A DNA stretch of 35,461 bases from Nanobdellota archaeon. Its GTDB lineage: Archaea; Nanobdellota; Nanobdellia; Parvarchaeales; Parvarchaeaceae. The translations under genes and the position numbers were made by a program. The stretch is from contig JAJYZA010000009.1 in NCBI GenBank assembly GCA_021800365.1, positions 1 through 35,461 of the forward strand. Direction: 5' to 3'. The notes under the pieces are model-generated. The model saw only the letters and a list, made by a program, of their open reading frames with translations. It was not told the origin of the DNA and ran no database searches. Positions 25,206-33,334 of the stretch are shown one piece after another. The number at the start of each line of letters is the position of its first letter. Position 1 is the first letter of the stretch.

Positions 25206-26318
25206 ATGCTGCAGAAAGCAAAGCCGAACAGGAAATCCCAGTCGGCATTGGAGTACATGATGACCTATGGCTGGGCCATACTGATCATAGTAATTGTCGC
25301 GGGAGTATTGTATTCTCTAGGAGTCTTCTCGCCGAGCAATTCTGCGTCCACGACGATCACAGGCTTCTCTGGTCTTGGAAGTGTAAGCGCCACATGTTTA
25401 ACCGACAACGCATTAGAGATAGGCATCGGTGATTTGACCGGCGCAACGATAAACATAACAAGGATAAACGCCACAACTCAGAATGGTTTTAGATCAATTA
25501 CGAATTTTACATCCGCGATAATACAACAGAATCAGCTTATAAACTTGGTATTGCCTAACATTTGTTCCGGCGGTGGAAACGCGCTAAGCATAATCATTCA
25601 GTATACAGAGCCGGGCCAGCTATTGTCAGGTCCATATTTCTCTAGTGGTACTATTTCTACATCAGCGATGGCGCCAAGTTTTAATCCTAGTTATTATTTT
25701 AATATATTCGGACGACAAAGTTCATACACGCCACCGTATGCAAATTCTAGTTTTGCAATAAACTTTACCGCATTGACATTGTCTGCTTGGGTTTACAATA
25801 ATGGCTCGGGCATCTACTGGCAGAACATAGTCGAAGTTTTTAATAGTACATACCCATCATTTTTAGACATAGGTGTTATAGGTCCGGGTAGTTCTGTAGT
25901 TATTAGGTGGGCAACAAGCGGGCCAATACAGCCGCTCGGCTCAAATATCCCTGTAAGTACTTGGGCGATGGTTACCGGTACTTGGGATGGTGCAACAAAC
26001 AACCTCACTATCTACCTAAATGGTAGACAAGTAGGCAGCGCAACTGGAAACGGAGCCGCGCTTTCGGCAATAAAGGCTCTTAATATAGGGGGCGGTTACG
26101 GGGGAATGTCTACCTTTGCAGGCAAGCTGTCTGATATCCAGGTATATAACACGGCGCTTTCTCCAGCGCAGGTAAATACGCTTTACAACGAAGGCTTTGA
26201 CGGCGTCCCGTTCTCAAATGCAAATTTAGTAGGCTGGTGGCCATTGGATGGTACTGGACAGGACTATAGCGGGAACGGCCACAACGTTAAGCTTTACGGA
26301 GCCACTTTCAGTCGCTAA
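25206..26318 (+). CDS. Pilin-like LamG surface protein, cassette 1
   Basis: The first 39 residues are a class III (archaellin/type IV pilin) signal sequence: a basic leader KAKPNRKSQS, the cleavage region SALEYMM and the hydrophobic assembly helix WAILIIVIVAGVLYSLG. An Ig-like spacer (about 45-150) follows, then a concanavalin/LamG-type jelly roll (about 160-365) ending with NANLVGWWPLDGTGQDYSGN. Such proteins are assembled into or anchored on surface filaments. The ATG lies 25 nt after a TATA-like box, so the mRNA is leaderless. The first 38 codons are almost identical to the later copies, while the rest differs. Its stop is followed by a stray LamG tail. Confidence 0.85.
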   Translation: MLQKAKPNRKSQSALEYMMTYGWAILIIVIVAGVLYSLGVFSPSNSASTTITGFSGLGSVSATCLTDNALEIGIGDLTGATINITRINATTQNGFRSITNFTSAIIQQNQLINLVLPNICSGGGNALSIIIQYTEPGQLLSGPYFSSGTISTSAMAPSFNPSYYFNIFGRQSSYTPPYANSSFAINFTALTLSAWVYNNGSGIYWQNIVEVFNSTYPSFLDIGVIGPGSSVVIRWATSGPIQPLGSNIPVSTWAMVTGTWDGATNNLTIYLNGRQVGSATGNGAALSAIKALNIGGGYGGMSTFAGKLSDIQVYNTALSPAQVNTLYNEGFDGVPFSNANLVGWWPLDGTGQDYSGNGHNVKLYGATFSR

Positions 26319-26321
26319 TTA

Positions 26322-26468
26322 GCTACGGCTTTCGGTTTAGGGTATGTCGGTTTACCAATAACACCAAATGATTTGATAGCTTGGCTGCCGCTAAACGTGA
26401 ATGCAAATGATTACTCCGGCAATAACAATAACTGCGTGGCAACAAACGTGAACTGGGTCTCCCCTTAA
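26322..26468 (+). pseudogene. Orphan LamG C-terminal tail
   Basis: Directly after the cassette 1 stop an in-frame 48-codon stretch reads FGLGYVGLPITPNDLIAWLPLN and then NDYSGNNNNCVATNVNWVSP, followed by TAA. It corresponds to the last 45 or so residues of the other LamG proteins (GLVGWWPLDGNANDYSGN...NWVSP). It has no start codon or promoter, so it is the leftover end of an older LamG gene replaced by cassette 1. Confidence 0.75.
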
Positions 26469-26640
26469 GCTTTTTGACTTTCTACCCGAAAACGCCCGAT
26501 TATTCGCGTTTCTCATGAAAACAAGATTATGCATTAACGTTTTCTAAAGAAATGTGAAAAAGAGAGAAAACCGTAAGTAACCTAGGCAACAAGATTTTGT
26601 TACTTACGTTTATATACTTATACGAGTATATTTTTGCATG
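26468..26640 (+). repeat. 173-bp repeat R, copy 1 (AbiE promoter/operator)
   Basis: The stretch from agctttttgactttct to the ATG is nearly identical to 29089-29260 (a few substitutions and one T indel). It includes a 10-bp-arm inverted repeat, cgtaagtaac (26572-26581) and gttacttacg (26599-26608), then TATA-like tttatatactta and the ATG of the toxin gene. It is the likely autoregulated AbiE promoter. Confidence 0.8.
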
Positions 26641-27294
26641 GATCTGCCGTTAGAATTGCTTTTAAAGAACAAAGAGTACCTCGAGATCGCAAGGCTGCAG
26701 GATGAGGTAATCTCGAAGCTTTACAACGTAAATACTAAATTAACATTTCATGGTGGCACGTCTGTCTGGAGATGTTATGGAGGGAAGAGATTTTCATTCG
26801 ACCTTGACATGTATGTTAAAAGCCGAAACGAAATACCAAAACTAATGGAGAGCTTAAGCGGACAAGGGCTACATGTCAAAAATGCTAAATTGCGCAGAGG
26901 AGCAAGAGCCATCTCCTATTATAGTGTCTCAAATAACAGAACCGCAATAACGTTAGAATTCAGTCAGAAGAAAGTAGCGGACAGAGTTATAGCGACATAC
27001 ATTAAGACGGATGGATCTGGCATGGACATATTCTCATTGTCTCCTGATAATCTTGTCAAAGAGAAGATAGCCGCCTACACATCTAGAAGGGCTATAAAGG
27101 ACCTATACGATATATTTGTGCTCGTACATATTTTGGATGTTAATAAAACTAGATTGGAGGTGTCTAAGCTAATAGCAGGTATAAAGCCCCCGACGGACGA
27201 AAAAACGTTACCGCAATTAATTTATGATGGGCCAGTCCCAGATTACAAATCTATATTGGATTATATAAAAAGACGATATGAAATACGTTCATGA
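26638..27294 (+). CDS. abiEii: AbiEii/AbiGii-family nucleotidyltransferase toxin
   Basis: The 218-residue protein shows the nucleotidyltransferase core of AbiEii toxins: HGGTSVWRCYGGKRFSFDLDMYV (about 38-60) with GGTS and the metal-binding DLD, and DNLVKEKIAAYTSRRAIKDLYDIFVL (about 138-163), which carries the conserved K and DLYD. AbiEii-type toxins transfer nucleotides to RNA or tRNA targets and cause abortive infection. The ATG follows a TATA-like box at leaderless spacing, behind a 10-bp inverted repeat where an AbiEi-type antitoxin could repress it. The antitoxin gene overlaps its end by 17 bp. Here the toxin comes first, the reverse of the common bacterial abiEi-abiEii order. Confidence 0.85.
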   Translation: MDLPLELLLKNKEYLEIARLQDEVISKLYNVNTKLTFHGGTSVWRCYGGKRFSFDLDMYVKSRNEIPKLMESLSGQGLHVKNAKLRRGARAISYYSVSNNRTAITLEFSQKKVADRVIATYIKTDGSGMDIFSLSPDNLVKEKIAAYTSRRAIKDLYDIFVLVHILDVNKTRLEVSKLIAGIKPPTDEKTLPQLIYDGPVPDYKSILDYIKRRYEIRS

Positions 27295-27877
27295 GTTTTT
27301 GAAGCACTTTTCTAAAGTGCCTGCCTTTAGCACTAAAGACGCCGAACAATTTTTGATATATATCGGATCAGGGAAAAAATATCCAAAACGCTTCATACAA
27401 AATATGCGAGTCGGTAATCGAATCTTTAAACTTGCCAAAGGCATGTATACCACCCAGAATAACAGCGAAGTGATCGGTTTTGCATTTTCCCCGTTCTATT
27501 ATGGGCTTACCTACGCACTATCTTATTATAATGTGTGGGAAGAACGAGCCAATCCGGCGATAGTGACAACTAAAATTGTGAGAAGCGGCACGAGAAAAGC
27601 GATGGGCATCAATATTTCTGTCTTTAGAATACCAAAGACCATGTTTTTTGGTTACAACATGATAAAAGGAGAAGCAGTATATTATCCGATTTCGGACCCC
27701 GAAAAAACTTTCATAGATTTAGTGTATTTTGGGATAAGCCTTAGGGAAGACACGTTAAACAGATTAGTAGCAAGACTCGATCGCAAAAAATTAAGAGAAT
27801 ATCTTCTTCGTTCTCCTAAACGACTATGGGACAGCACAGAAAAAATATATTATAGCGCCACTCATCGCAAGATTTAG
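27278..27877 (+). CDS. abiEi: AbiEi-type antitoxin and transcriptional regulator
   Basis: The 199-residue protein overlaps the toxin gene by 17 bp. It resembles archaeal AbiEi antitoxins: an N-terminal helical region (FSTKDAEQFLIYIGSGKKYPKRFIQNM) as the likely winged-helix DNA-binding part, the central GFAFSPFYYGLTYALSYYNVWE helix, and the typical PKTMFFGYNM-IKGEAVYYPISDPEKTFIDLVYF block. It should neutralise the AbiEii toxin in an antagonistic (type IV) manner and bind the inverted repeat upstream. The long overlap enforces coupled translation. Both frames are intact, so the module is probably functional. Confidence 0.75.
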   Translation: MKYVHEFLKHFSKVPAFSTKDAEQFLIYIGSGKKYPKRFIQNMRVGNRIFKLAKGMYTTQNNSEVIGFAFSPFYYGLTYALSYYNVWEERANPAIVTTKIVRSGTRKAMGINISVFRIPKTMFFGYNMIKGEAVYYPISDPEKTFIDLVYFGISLREDTLNRLVARLDRKKLREYLLRSPKRLWDSTEKIYYSATHRKI

Positions 27878-27887
27878 CAATTTTATC

Positions 27888-27965
27888 GGATACCAACTAG
27901 AAGAGCAAATCAAAGGCGAGAAGATAAAATTCGTCCCTCTGTGGAAATGGCTTCTTAATCTTTAA
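27888..27965 (+). pseudogene. ATPase tail copy 2 with pilin promoter
   Basis: The frame LEEQIKGEKIKFVPLWKWLLNL ends at taa 27963-27965, with no ATPase body upstream; AbiEi ends 10 bp before it. The stop lies in the pilin TATA-like box (ctttaaat), 25 nt before the ATG at 27990. Confidence 0.7.
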
Positions 27966-28455
27966 ATCTTCCAGTCAGCATAAATCCTTATGCCTCAGAA
28001 AGCAAAGCCGAACAGGAAATCCCAGTCGGCATTGGAGTACATGATGACCTATGGCTGGGCCATACTGATCATAGTAATAGTCGCGGGAGTGCTGTACAGC
28101 TTAGGTATCTTCAGTCCTTCATCGTCCACAGGCACGACGATAACAGGCTTTTCAGATTTTGGCGTAAACGGCCAATGTATCCAGGGAGGCGCATTACAGA
28201 TGCAGATAACAAACGGCATAGGATATCCTATTAACGTAACCCGCATAAACACCACTGGCTCAAACGGACAGTCAGTTACGATAAACACCTCAGTCTTAAT
28301 TTTACCCAGCCAGTCACAGCTGGTCTTTATTCCTGGCGCATGTCCTGCTTCCGCAGGCTCTTCTTATTCGAATCCCGTCACGTTTACGTACAAGGAACCC
28401 GGACAGACTTTATCCGGACCATATCTCTCCAAAGGTACAATATCGGGACGATCTA
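27917..28455 (+). repeat. Long homologous block shared with 33842-34378
   Basis: From the ATPase tail through about 155 codons of the pilin gene this sequence is almost identical to cassette 4, with scattered single-base changes (for example atgcagata against ctgcagata). Identity stops abruptly after GTI(S/L)GRSS. Cassettes 1, 3 and 5 share only about the first 200 bp. Confidence 0.85.
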
Positions 28456-29090
28456 GCATAGAGACTTCCCCAAGTTTAGTCGGAGGATTCGAAATCAACT
28501 CGCTCTCCCAAAAAAGTCAAATTTCAATTGCCGATCCAAAAGTGAATATATCCGGTGGAGGTTATAACACCGTTGGGTTTTGGATGAACTTGTACAATTT
28601 CGGAGGAGAGATGCCCTTTTCATTTACTGGGTCAGATATTTTTATTGACGCGCCAACTTGCTTTGGCTTTAATTCCTTTGCGTCGGATGACTATGGTACT
28701 AGCATATCCGCAAATAAATGGGTATACGTCGTCGCAGTATTTTATAACGGTGCTTATACAGGCAACGCACAAATTTACCTAAATGGTACGCTTCAAACAC
28801 TATCGCAGTGCATTGGCACCGCGCAGAATCAAGTGGCGTCAACAGTTACATATATCTCCGGTAGCGGGGGTGATATGTACACATTCCAAGGTAAATTGGC
28901 GAACTTTCAGCTTTATAATAAAAAACTTTCGAGCTCACAAGTTTCCACTTTATATGATGAGGGTATTGGCGGAGCGCCACTTCAAAATGCGGGCCTCATT
29001 GGTTGGTGGCCTTTGGAAGGCAATACAAATGATTACAGTGGAAATGCATATAATGGAAATGCTTTGAACGTTACGTGGGTTTCACCATAG
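27990..29090 (+). CDS. Pilin-like LamG surface protein, cassette 2
   Basis: The 366-residue protein opens with MPQKAKPNRKSQSALEYMM, differing from cassettes 3-5 only by Pro for Leu at position 2, and continues with the WAILIIVIVAG helix. The spacer domain (residues about 45-150) is almost identical to cassette 4, but the LamG part from residue 155 (ETSPSLVGGFEINSLSQKSQ...) is unrelated in detail, apart from the common end GLIGWWPLEGNTNDYSGN. It belongs on the cell surface, as a pilin subunit or pilin-anchored lectin-like domain. Transcription is leaderless from the TATA-like box in the ATPase tail. Its stop codon is immediately followed by repeat R copy 2. Confidence 0.85.
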   Translation: MPQKAKPNRKSQSALEYMMTYGWAILIIVIVAGVLYSLGIFSPSSSTGTTITGFSDFGVNGQCIQGGALQMQITNGIGYPINVTRINTTGSNGQSVTINTSVLILPSQSQLVFIPGACPASAGSSYSNPVTFTYKEPGQTLSGPYLSKGTISGRSSIETSPSLVGGFEINSLSQKSQISIADPKVNISGGGYNTVGFWMNLYNFGGEMPFSFTGSDIFIDAPTCFGFNSFASDDYGTSISANKWVYVVAVFYNGAYTGNAQIYLNGTLQTLSQCIGTAQNQVASTVTYISGSGGDMYTFQGKLANFQLYNKKLSSSQVSTLYDEGIGGAPLQNAGLIGWWPLEGNTNDYSGNAYNGNALNVTWVSP

Positions 29091-29260
29091 CTTTTTGACT
29101 TTCTATCCGAAAACGCCCGATTATTCGCGTTTCTCATGAAAACAAGATTATGCATTAACGTTTTCTAAAGAAATGCGAAAAAGAGAGAAAACCGTAAGTA
29201 ACCTAGGCAACAAGATTTTGTTACTTACGTTTATATACTTATACGAGTATATTTTGCATG
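29089..29260 (+). repeat. 173-bp repeat R, copy 2 (orphan AbiE promoter)
   Basis: This second copy contains the same inverted repeat (29193-29202 and 29220-29229) and TATA-like tttatatactta. It ends at atg 29258-29260, exactly where the AbiEii gene begins in copy 1, but here only a 7-codon frame follows (MTINRKT, stop). The toxin-antitoxin pair is absent, and an AAA-DUF4143 gene with its own TATA-like box (cttaaatata near 29279) follows. Confidence 0.8.
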
Positions 29261-29308
29261 ACCATCAATAGAAAGACTTAAATATATTCAGTAATAACAT
29301 AGTTATAT

Positions 29309-30598
29309 ATGAAATATATTGAGAGGTTGCTATTGGACGAAATAAAGCGATGGATCAAAAGAAGAGAAATATTAGCTATAAAAGGCCCAAGGCAATCGGG
29401 TAAAACCACTTTATTAACTATACTTTCAGACTGGCTGAAAATCGAAATGAAAGTAAACGAAAAGCACATAGTCTATGTAACATTTGAGGACCGGGAACAA
29501 CTAGATAACTTCTATCAAAATCCAAAGGATTTCGTCGACAGATACGTATCAGATGACGACACGTATTATTTCCTGATAGACGAAGCGCAGTACTGCCAGG
29601 ACTTAGGACAAAAACTTAAGCTGGTATACGACCTATTTAAAAATACTAAATTGATAATAACCGGTTCTTCATCGCTGGAGCTAAAAAATCGAACCGGAAA
29701 ATTTCTCGTAGGCAGGATTTTCGAGTTCGAGTTGTTTCCTTTGAACTTCTATGAATTCCTTAATTATAAAGACCCCGGGCTCGCAAAATCTTATAAAGTC
29801 CTGAAAGATAAATTCGATTCGGCTCTATCCGGCCGCAGCGATGGTTTTGAAATTAAAAAAGACAAAGATATACTCCTAAAGGATATTTTGCATTATTTAA
29901 ACGAGTTTGTAACGTTTGGCGGTTTTCCAGCCGTAGTATCCGCGGAAGACAGCGAAGAAAAGATTGCGATACTTAAAAACTTAACCAATACTTACATAGA
30001 CAAGGACATCGCCTCTTTCCTGCAGATAAGTGACACGATACGGTTCAGAAAGTTTATAACTGCGATAGCAGCTTCTAATGGGGGCATGCTAAAATTAGAA
30101 AGGTTGGCGGGGGAAGTCGGCAGTTACTTCAAAGAAACATCTAAACTGCTCGATGACCTGGAACAGACCTATATAATCAGGAGAATAAGCCCCTACCACA
30201 GAAACCTCGTAACGGAACTAAAGAAAGAACAAAAGGTTTACTTTGTAGATACTGGTTTAAGGAATTCACTTATCGCGAATTTCTCTAATTTGGACCAAAG
30301 ACCGGACGCGGGGGTGTTGGTAGAGAACTTCGTACTCAATGAGATCGCCCCCCGCTCACGCCTGCATTTCTGGAGGACAACCGCAAAGACGGAGGTCGAC
30401 TTTGTTGTAGAAAATAAAAAGCTGACGCCAATAGAAGTTAAATTTCAACATCTTTCAGACGCGACCGGCTCTAGAAGCCTGTACGGTTTTTTGAACGAAT
30501 ACGGCTCTAAATCCTGCTTTGTCTTAACCAAAGATTTTTGGGGAGAACGGCTTTTTAATGGCTCAAAGATACTTTTTATGCCAGTAGTTTACGTATAA
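29309..30598 (+). CDS. AAA ATPase with DUF4143 domain
   Basis: The 429-residue protein has Walker A IKGPRQSGKTTLL (about 24-36), Walker B YYFLIDEAQYC (about 87-97), sensor-like LIITGSSSLELKNRTGKFLVGR, then the winged-helix and DUF4143 parts (FVTFGGFPAVV, DTGLRNSLIANF). It ends in a PD-(D/E)xK-like element, TEVDFVVENKKLTPIEVKF. This family is abundant in archaea and bacteria, often in mobile or toxin-antitoxin-like settings; its biochemical role is unsettled. The body is complete and ends in MPVVYV, so it is not the source of the WKWLLNL tails, which come from another subfamily. It has its own leaderless-type promoter. Confidence 0.88.
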   Translation: MKYIERLLLDEIKRWIKRREILAIKGPRQSGKTTLLTILSDWLKIEMKVNEKHIVYVTFEDREQLDNFYQNPKDFVDRYVSDDDTYYFLIDEAQYCQDLGQKLKLVYDLFKNTKLIITGSSSLELKNRTGKFLVGRIFEFELFPLNFYEFLNYKDPGLAKSYKVLKDKFDSALSGRSDGFEIKKDKDILLKDILHYLNEFVTFGGFPAVVSAEDSEEKIAILKNLTNTYIDKDIASFLQISDTIRFRKFITAIAASNGGMLKLERLAGEVGSYFKETSKLLDDLEQTYIIRRISPYHRNLVTELKKEQKVYFVDTGLRNSLIANFSNLDQRPDAGVLVENFVLNEIAPRSRLHFWRTTAKTEVDFVVENKKLTPIEVKFQHLSDATGSRSLYGFLNEYGSKSCFVLTKDFWGERLFNGSKILFMPVVYV

Positions 30599-30640
30599 TG
30601 GCAATGCTGTGGTAGCGTCGCCTTATAATTTAAGATCGGG

Positions 30641-30709
30641 GCCGAGGAAAAAGTAAACGGCAAGAAGATAAGGTTCGTACCGTTGTGGAAATGGCTCCTT
30701 AATCTTTAA
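30641..30709 (+). pseudogene. ATPase tail copy 3 with pilin promoter
   Basis: AEEKVNGKKIRFVPLWKWLLNL ends at taa 30707-30709 in the TATA-like box 25 nt before the ATG at 30734. FVPLW is encoded here by ttcgtaccgttgtgg, against ttcgtccctctatgg in copy 1. These are synonymous differences, so the tails diverged while coding. Confidence 0.7.
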
Positions 30710-30733
30710 ATCTTCCAGTCAGCATAAATCCTT

Positions 30734-31927
30734 ATGCTGCAGAAAGCAAAGCCGAACAGGAAATCCCAGTCGGCATTGGAGTACATGATGACGTATGGCT
30801 GGGCCATACTGATCATAGTAATTGTCGCGGGAGTGCTGTACAGCTTAGGGATATTCTCACCGTCATCATCCTTATCATCAACAGTCACAGGTTTCTCCAA
30901 CCTCGGTAGCGTGGCGGGAGAATGCACTGCTAACGGAGTCTTAAGGATAGACTTAGGAGACTCGACTGGTTATCCAATAAACATCACCAGTATTACAGCA
31001 AAATCATCCACAGGCCAGATATCCATATTCAAGCCAAATTCTACTATAGACCCAAATCCAATAATTCAGCCTACTTCAAATTACATATTCTCTGTTCCAA
31101 ACGTCTGCCCTGCAACAGGCTCACGCTATTCTTTAGCAGTTACAGTAAACTACACTGAACCTAGCCAGATATTTCCTGGGCCGTATACCTCAACCGGAAC
31201 GGTTTCTGGAACGTCCTCTTCTTTAATTTTACCGGAATATGTAGCTGAATTCTTTGGTCAAAATTCAACCGATGGAGGCGGTTCGCCGATAAGCACAATA
31301 GAGATAAGTAATCTAGCTATGGAAGCAAATTCACCAAAAACATTTTCAATGTGGGTTTATATGAATTCTATATCAGGTGTAAATTCTGTGCAGCCATTTA
31401 TTGAATTATTCTGCTCGGGAGCCATGTCGCCGTTGGGTCTCAACTCAGGGAGTATCTGGGGATCGGTATGGCTCCTTCCTGACTTAGTAAGTCCCGGTGT
31501 GCACCAGGGAGAATGGTACTATACAGTTCTGTCTTATAATAACGCCACGGGTAATGATTCTTTGTATGTAAATGGGGATCTGGTTTCATCTAATACTGGA
31601 GCAGAAAGCTGGCCATCCAGCAGCGTATGTTTTTATTTAGGTTATCCAAATGGGCACCCCACCATATTTTCTTCGTTCACCCCGAATATAGCGTCTACAA
31701 TAGATGGTTTTGTTAGTAACCTTCAATACTATAACCATTCTCTTTCGCCCGCACAAATAAAACAATTGTACACAAGCGGACTTACTGGTAAGCCCATTAG
31801 CGGGATGAACATAGATGTATTTTGGCCTTTGAATGGTTCGGCTGTGGATTACAGCGGAAACGGTAAAAATGGGATTGTTTCGGAGGTTCTCTTTACAAGT
31901 AATTATCAGGACACGGGGCTTTCTTAA
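30734..31927 (+). CDS. Pilin-like LamG surface protein, cassette 3
   Basis: The 397-residue protein has the same class III signal block (KSQSALEYMMTYGWAILI...GIFSPSS) as the other cassettes but a different spacer (SLSSTVTGFSNLGSVAGEC...) and LamG domain (residues about 165-385; IEISNLAMEANSPKTFSMWVYM). It ends in a diverged form of the shared tail (GMNIDVFWPLNGSAVDYSGN) and extends about 15 residues further than the others. Localisation should be the surface filament or envelope. The promoter lies in ATPase tail copy 3. The tRNA-Asn-like gene lies downstream on the opposite strand. Confidence 0.85.
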   Translation: MLQKAKPNRKSQSALEYMMTYGWAILIIVIVAGVLYSLGIFSPSSSLSSTVTGFSNLGSVAGECTANGVLRIDLGDSTGYPINITSITAKSSTGQISIFKPNSTIDPNPIIQPTSNYIFSVPNVCPATGSRYSLAVTVNYTEPSQIFPGPYTSTGTVSGTSSSLILPEYVAEFFGQNSTDGGGSPISTIEISNLAMEANSPKTFSMWVYMNSISGVNSVQPFIELFCSGAMSPLGLNSGSIWGSVWLLPDLVSPGVHQGEWYYTVLSYNNATGNDSLYVNGDLVSSNTGAESWPSSSVCFYLGYPNGHPTIFSSFTPNIASTIDGFVSNLQYYNHSLSPAQIKQLYTSGLTGKPISGMNIDVFWPLNGSAVDYSGNGKNGIVSEVLFTSNYQDTGLS

Positions 31928-31980
31928 TGTATATCTATAGTAATCACAAATAGCAGAGAAACGAGCACACAAAGTTTAAA

Positions 31981-32053
31981 CTACTCAAGCAGGATTTGAA
32001 CCCGCGATCCTTTGGTTAACAGCCAAATGCTCTTACCGTTGAGCTATTCCGGC
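31981..32053 (-). tRNA. tRNA-Asn(GUU)-like gene with broken acceptor stem
   Basis: On the minus strand a 73-nt cloverleaf reads GCCGGAA-TA-GCTC(8)GAGC, an anticodon arm TTTGG-CTGTTAA-CCAAA with anticodon GTT, variable loop GGATC, and a T-arm GCGGG-TTCAAAT-CCTGC (one G-T pair). The D, anticodon and T stems pair well, but the acceptor halves GCCGGAA and TTGAGTA match at only three of seven positions. The 3' part beyond the T stem appears to have been replaced. It is probably a tRNA remnant at an integration or recombination junction, though 3' editing or trans-assembly cannot be excluded. Confidence 0.65.
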
Positions 32054-32065
32054 GTAGATTTCTAG

Positions 32066-32224
32066 TACTACTATATAAGACACGTATCTTATAATACACC
32101 GGAGGAGATGTACGGGATGCTGATGACTCCGTTGAAGAGCAATCCAAAGATACTTGATCGGGCTATCCTAAGGAGATTAAACCAAAAACAAAAGCCGCAA
32201 ACGAAGCTCTATTTTAGAAAATGA
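32066..32224 (+). pseudogene. Unidentified gene 3' fragment
   Basis: The frame is open from 32066 (YYYIRHVSYNTPEEMYGMLM, then TPLKSNPKILDRAILRRLNQ and a basic end KPQTKLYFRK) and stops at TGA 32222-32224. An internal ATG at 32108 is preceded by cggagga but very closely. It looks like the end of a longer protein whose body was lost; the family is not recognised. Confidence 0.35.
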
Positions 32225-32673
32225 GAGCAGGCGGGGACTTTATCATTAGTAATCTGGCATTCTTCTTTGTCCTATCCGAAGCTAGCCCAGTAAAGTATGT
32301 GCCATATAACTCATGGGTGATGGTGACTTACACATACGATTTCATAAGTCCAACGGATGTTGTTTATACTACCTGTGTAAATTCGACATGCTCAAGTAGC
32401 GTTCAGTCAATGACCCAACCAGACACTTACATAAATGAAGCTATGTTTATATTCGGTACTTATCAGCTAATTGGCGATGCGGCGAATGCACAGGTGTATA
32501 ATGTAACTCTAACTCAATCACAGATTTCTCAGCTTTATTCGGAAGGATTAAGTGGTGCGCCAATCTCAAATGCAGGCCTAGTTGGCTGGTGGCCTTTAGA
32601 CGGCAATGCGAACGATTACTCAGGCAATAATAACAATGGCGCGGCCGCGAATGTGAACTGGGTGTCGCCTTAG
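32221..32673 (+). pseudogene. Headless LamG protein fragment
   Basis: This 150-codon frame lacks the class III signal and spacer and encodes the second half of a LamG domain (YVPYNSWVMVTYTYDF...) with the full conserved end ISNAGLVGWWPLDGNANDYS and NWVSP. No TATA-like box or ribosome-binding site precedes the ATG at 32221, which lies inside the preceding fragment. It is a silent LamG copy, either a dead gene or a donor for gene conversion into expressed cassettes. Confidence 0.7.
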
Positions 32674-32779
32674 TTAGTAAAGCGTAAAAACCCGGCTTTT
32701 CGCACGGCGCAAACACTTATAAATTAACAGGTAATTATTAAATTAACAAAAGTGTTCGTAATAGAACATAAATGTTCAT

Positions 32780-33334
32780 ATGGAAAAAGAGATTGTTTTT
32801 AACTTGATTAACGAGCTCCGCTTGGATAGTTTCACCGCAGCTCGTTTGGCTGTGATACTTAAAACTAATCATATGACAGTCATACGGGCAGCCAGACGAC
32901 TGGTAGAAGAAAACGTCCTTGACACGGTTAAAGAAGGTAGAAACAAACTCTACTCGTTAAAAACCACTCTAGAAGCTAAAAATTATCTTTTTATGGCTGA
33001 GTTATATAAACTTAATAAATTGATAAACAAATACCCTACGATGCGCAGAATTGTCGGGATAATTCAAAACGACAGAAGAATAGAATTAGCTGTTTTGTTC
33101 GGTTCATATGCGAATTTTAGCGCAGACAAAACTAGTGACATAGACATCTTTATAGAGGGAAACAACGCAAAGATACGCGAGGAGATAGAAAGCAAAGACT
33201 CGAAAGCAAGTGTGAAAATCGGCAGATATGTTGAAGATAATTCTCTAATAAAAGAGATTTGGAAAAAACATATAATATTAAAGGGGATAGAAGTTTATTA
33301 TGAAAAAACTAAGTTTTTTAGTAAAGCTTTATAA
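32780..33334 (+). CDS. Winged-helix plus MNT nucleotidyltransferase (antitoxin)
   Basis: The 184-residue protein has an N-terminal helix-turn-helix (about 15-65: FTAARLAVILKTNHMTVIRAARRLVEENVL) with a wing, and a C-terminal minimal nucleotidyltransferase domain (about 95-175) with AVLFGSYANFSADKTSDIDIFIE, the GSxAx..SDIDx core. In HEPN/MNT modules the MNT protein neutralises the HEPN RNase, in known cases by adenylylating it, and the helix-turn-helix should autoregulate. The gene overlaps the HEPN gene by 35 bp. The sequence just upstream has repeated gtgttcgtaat and atgttcat elements that could be operator sites. Confidence 0.85.
   Translation: MEKEIVFNLINELRLDSFTAARLAVILKTNHMTVIRAARRLVEENVLDTVKEGRNKLYSLKTTLEAKNYLFMAELYKLNKLINKYPTMRRIVGIIQNDRRIELAVLFGSYANFSADKTSDIDIFIEGNNAKIREEIESKDSKASVKIGRYVEDNSLIKEIWKKHIILKGIEVYYEKTKFFSKAL

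Noticed and set aside
25100-25432. 110-aa plus-strand ORF across ATPase tail 1 and the pilin start
   Set aside because: Frame-shifted shadow of the ATPase remnant and the pilin signal region; neither frame product is recognisable.
31637-31972. 111-aa minus-strand ORF
   Set aside because: Antisense of the LamG domain of cassette 3; no start signal and no motif.
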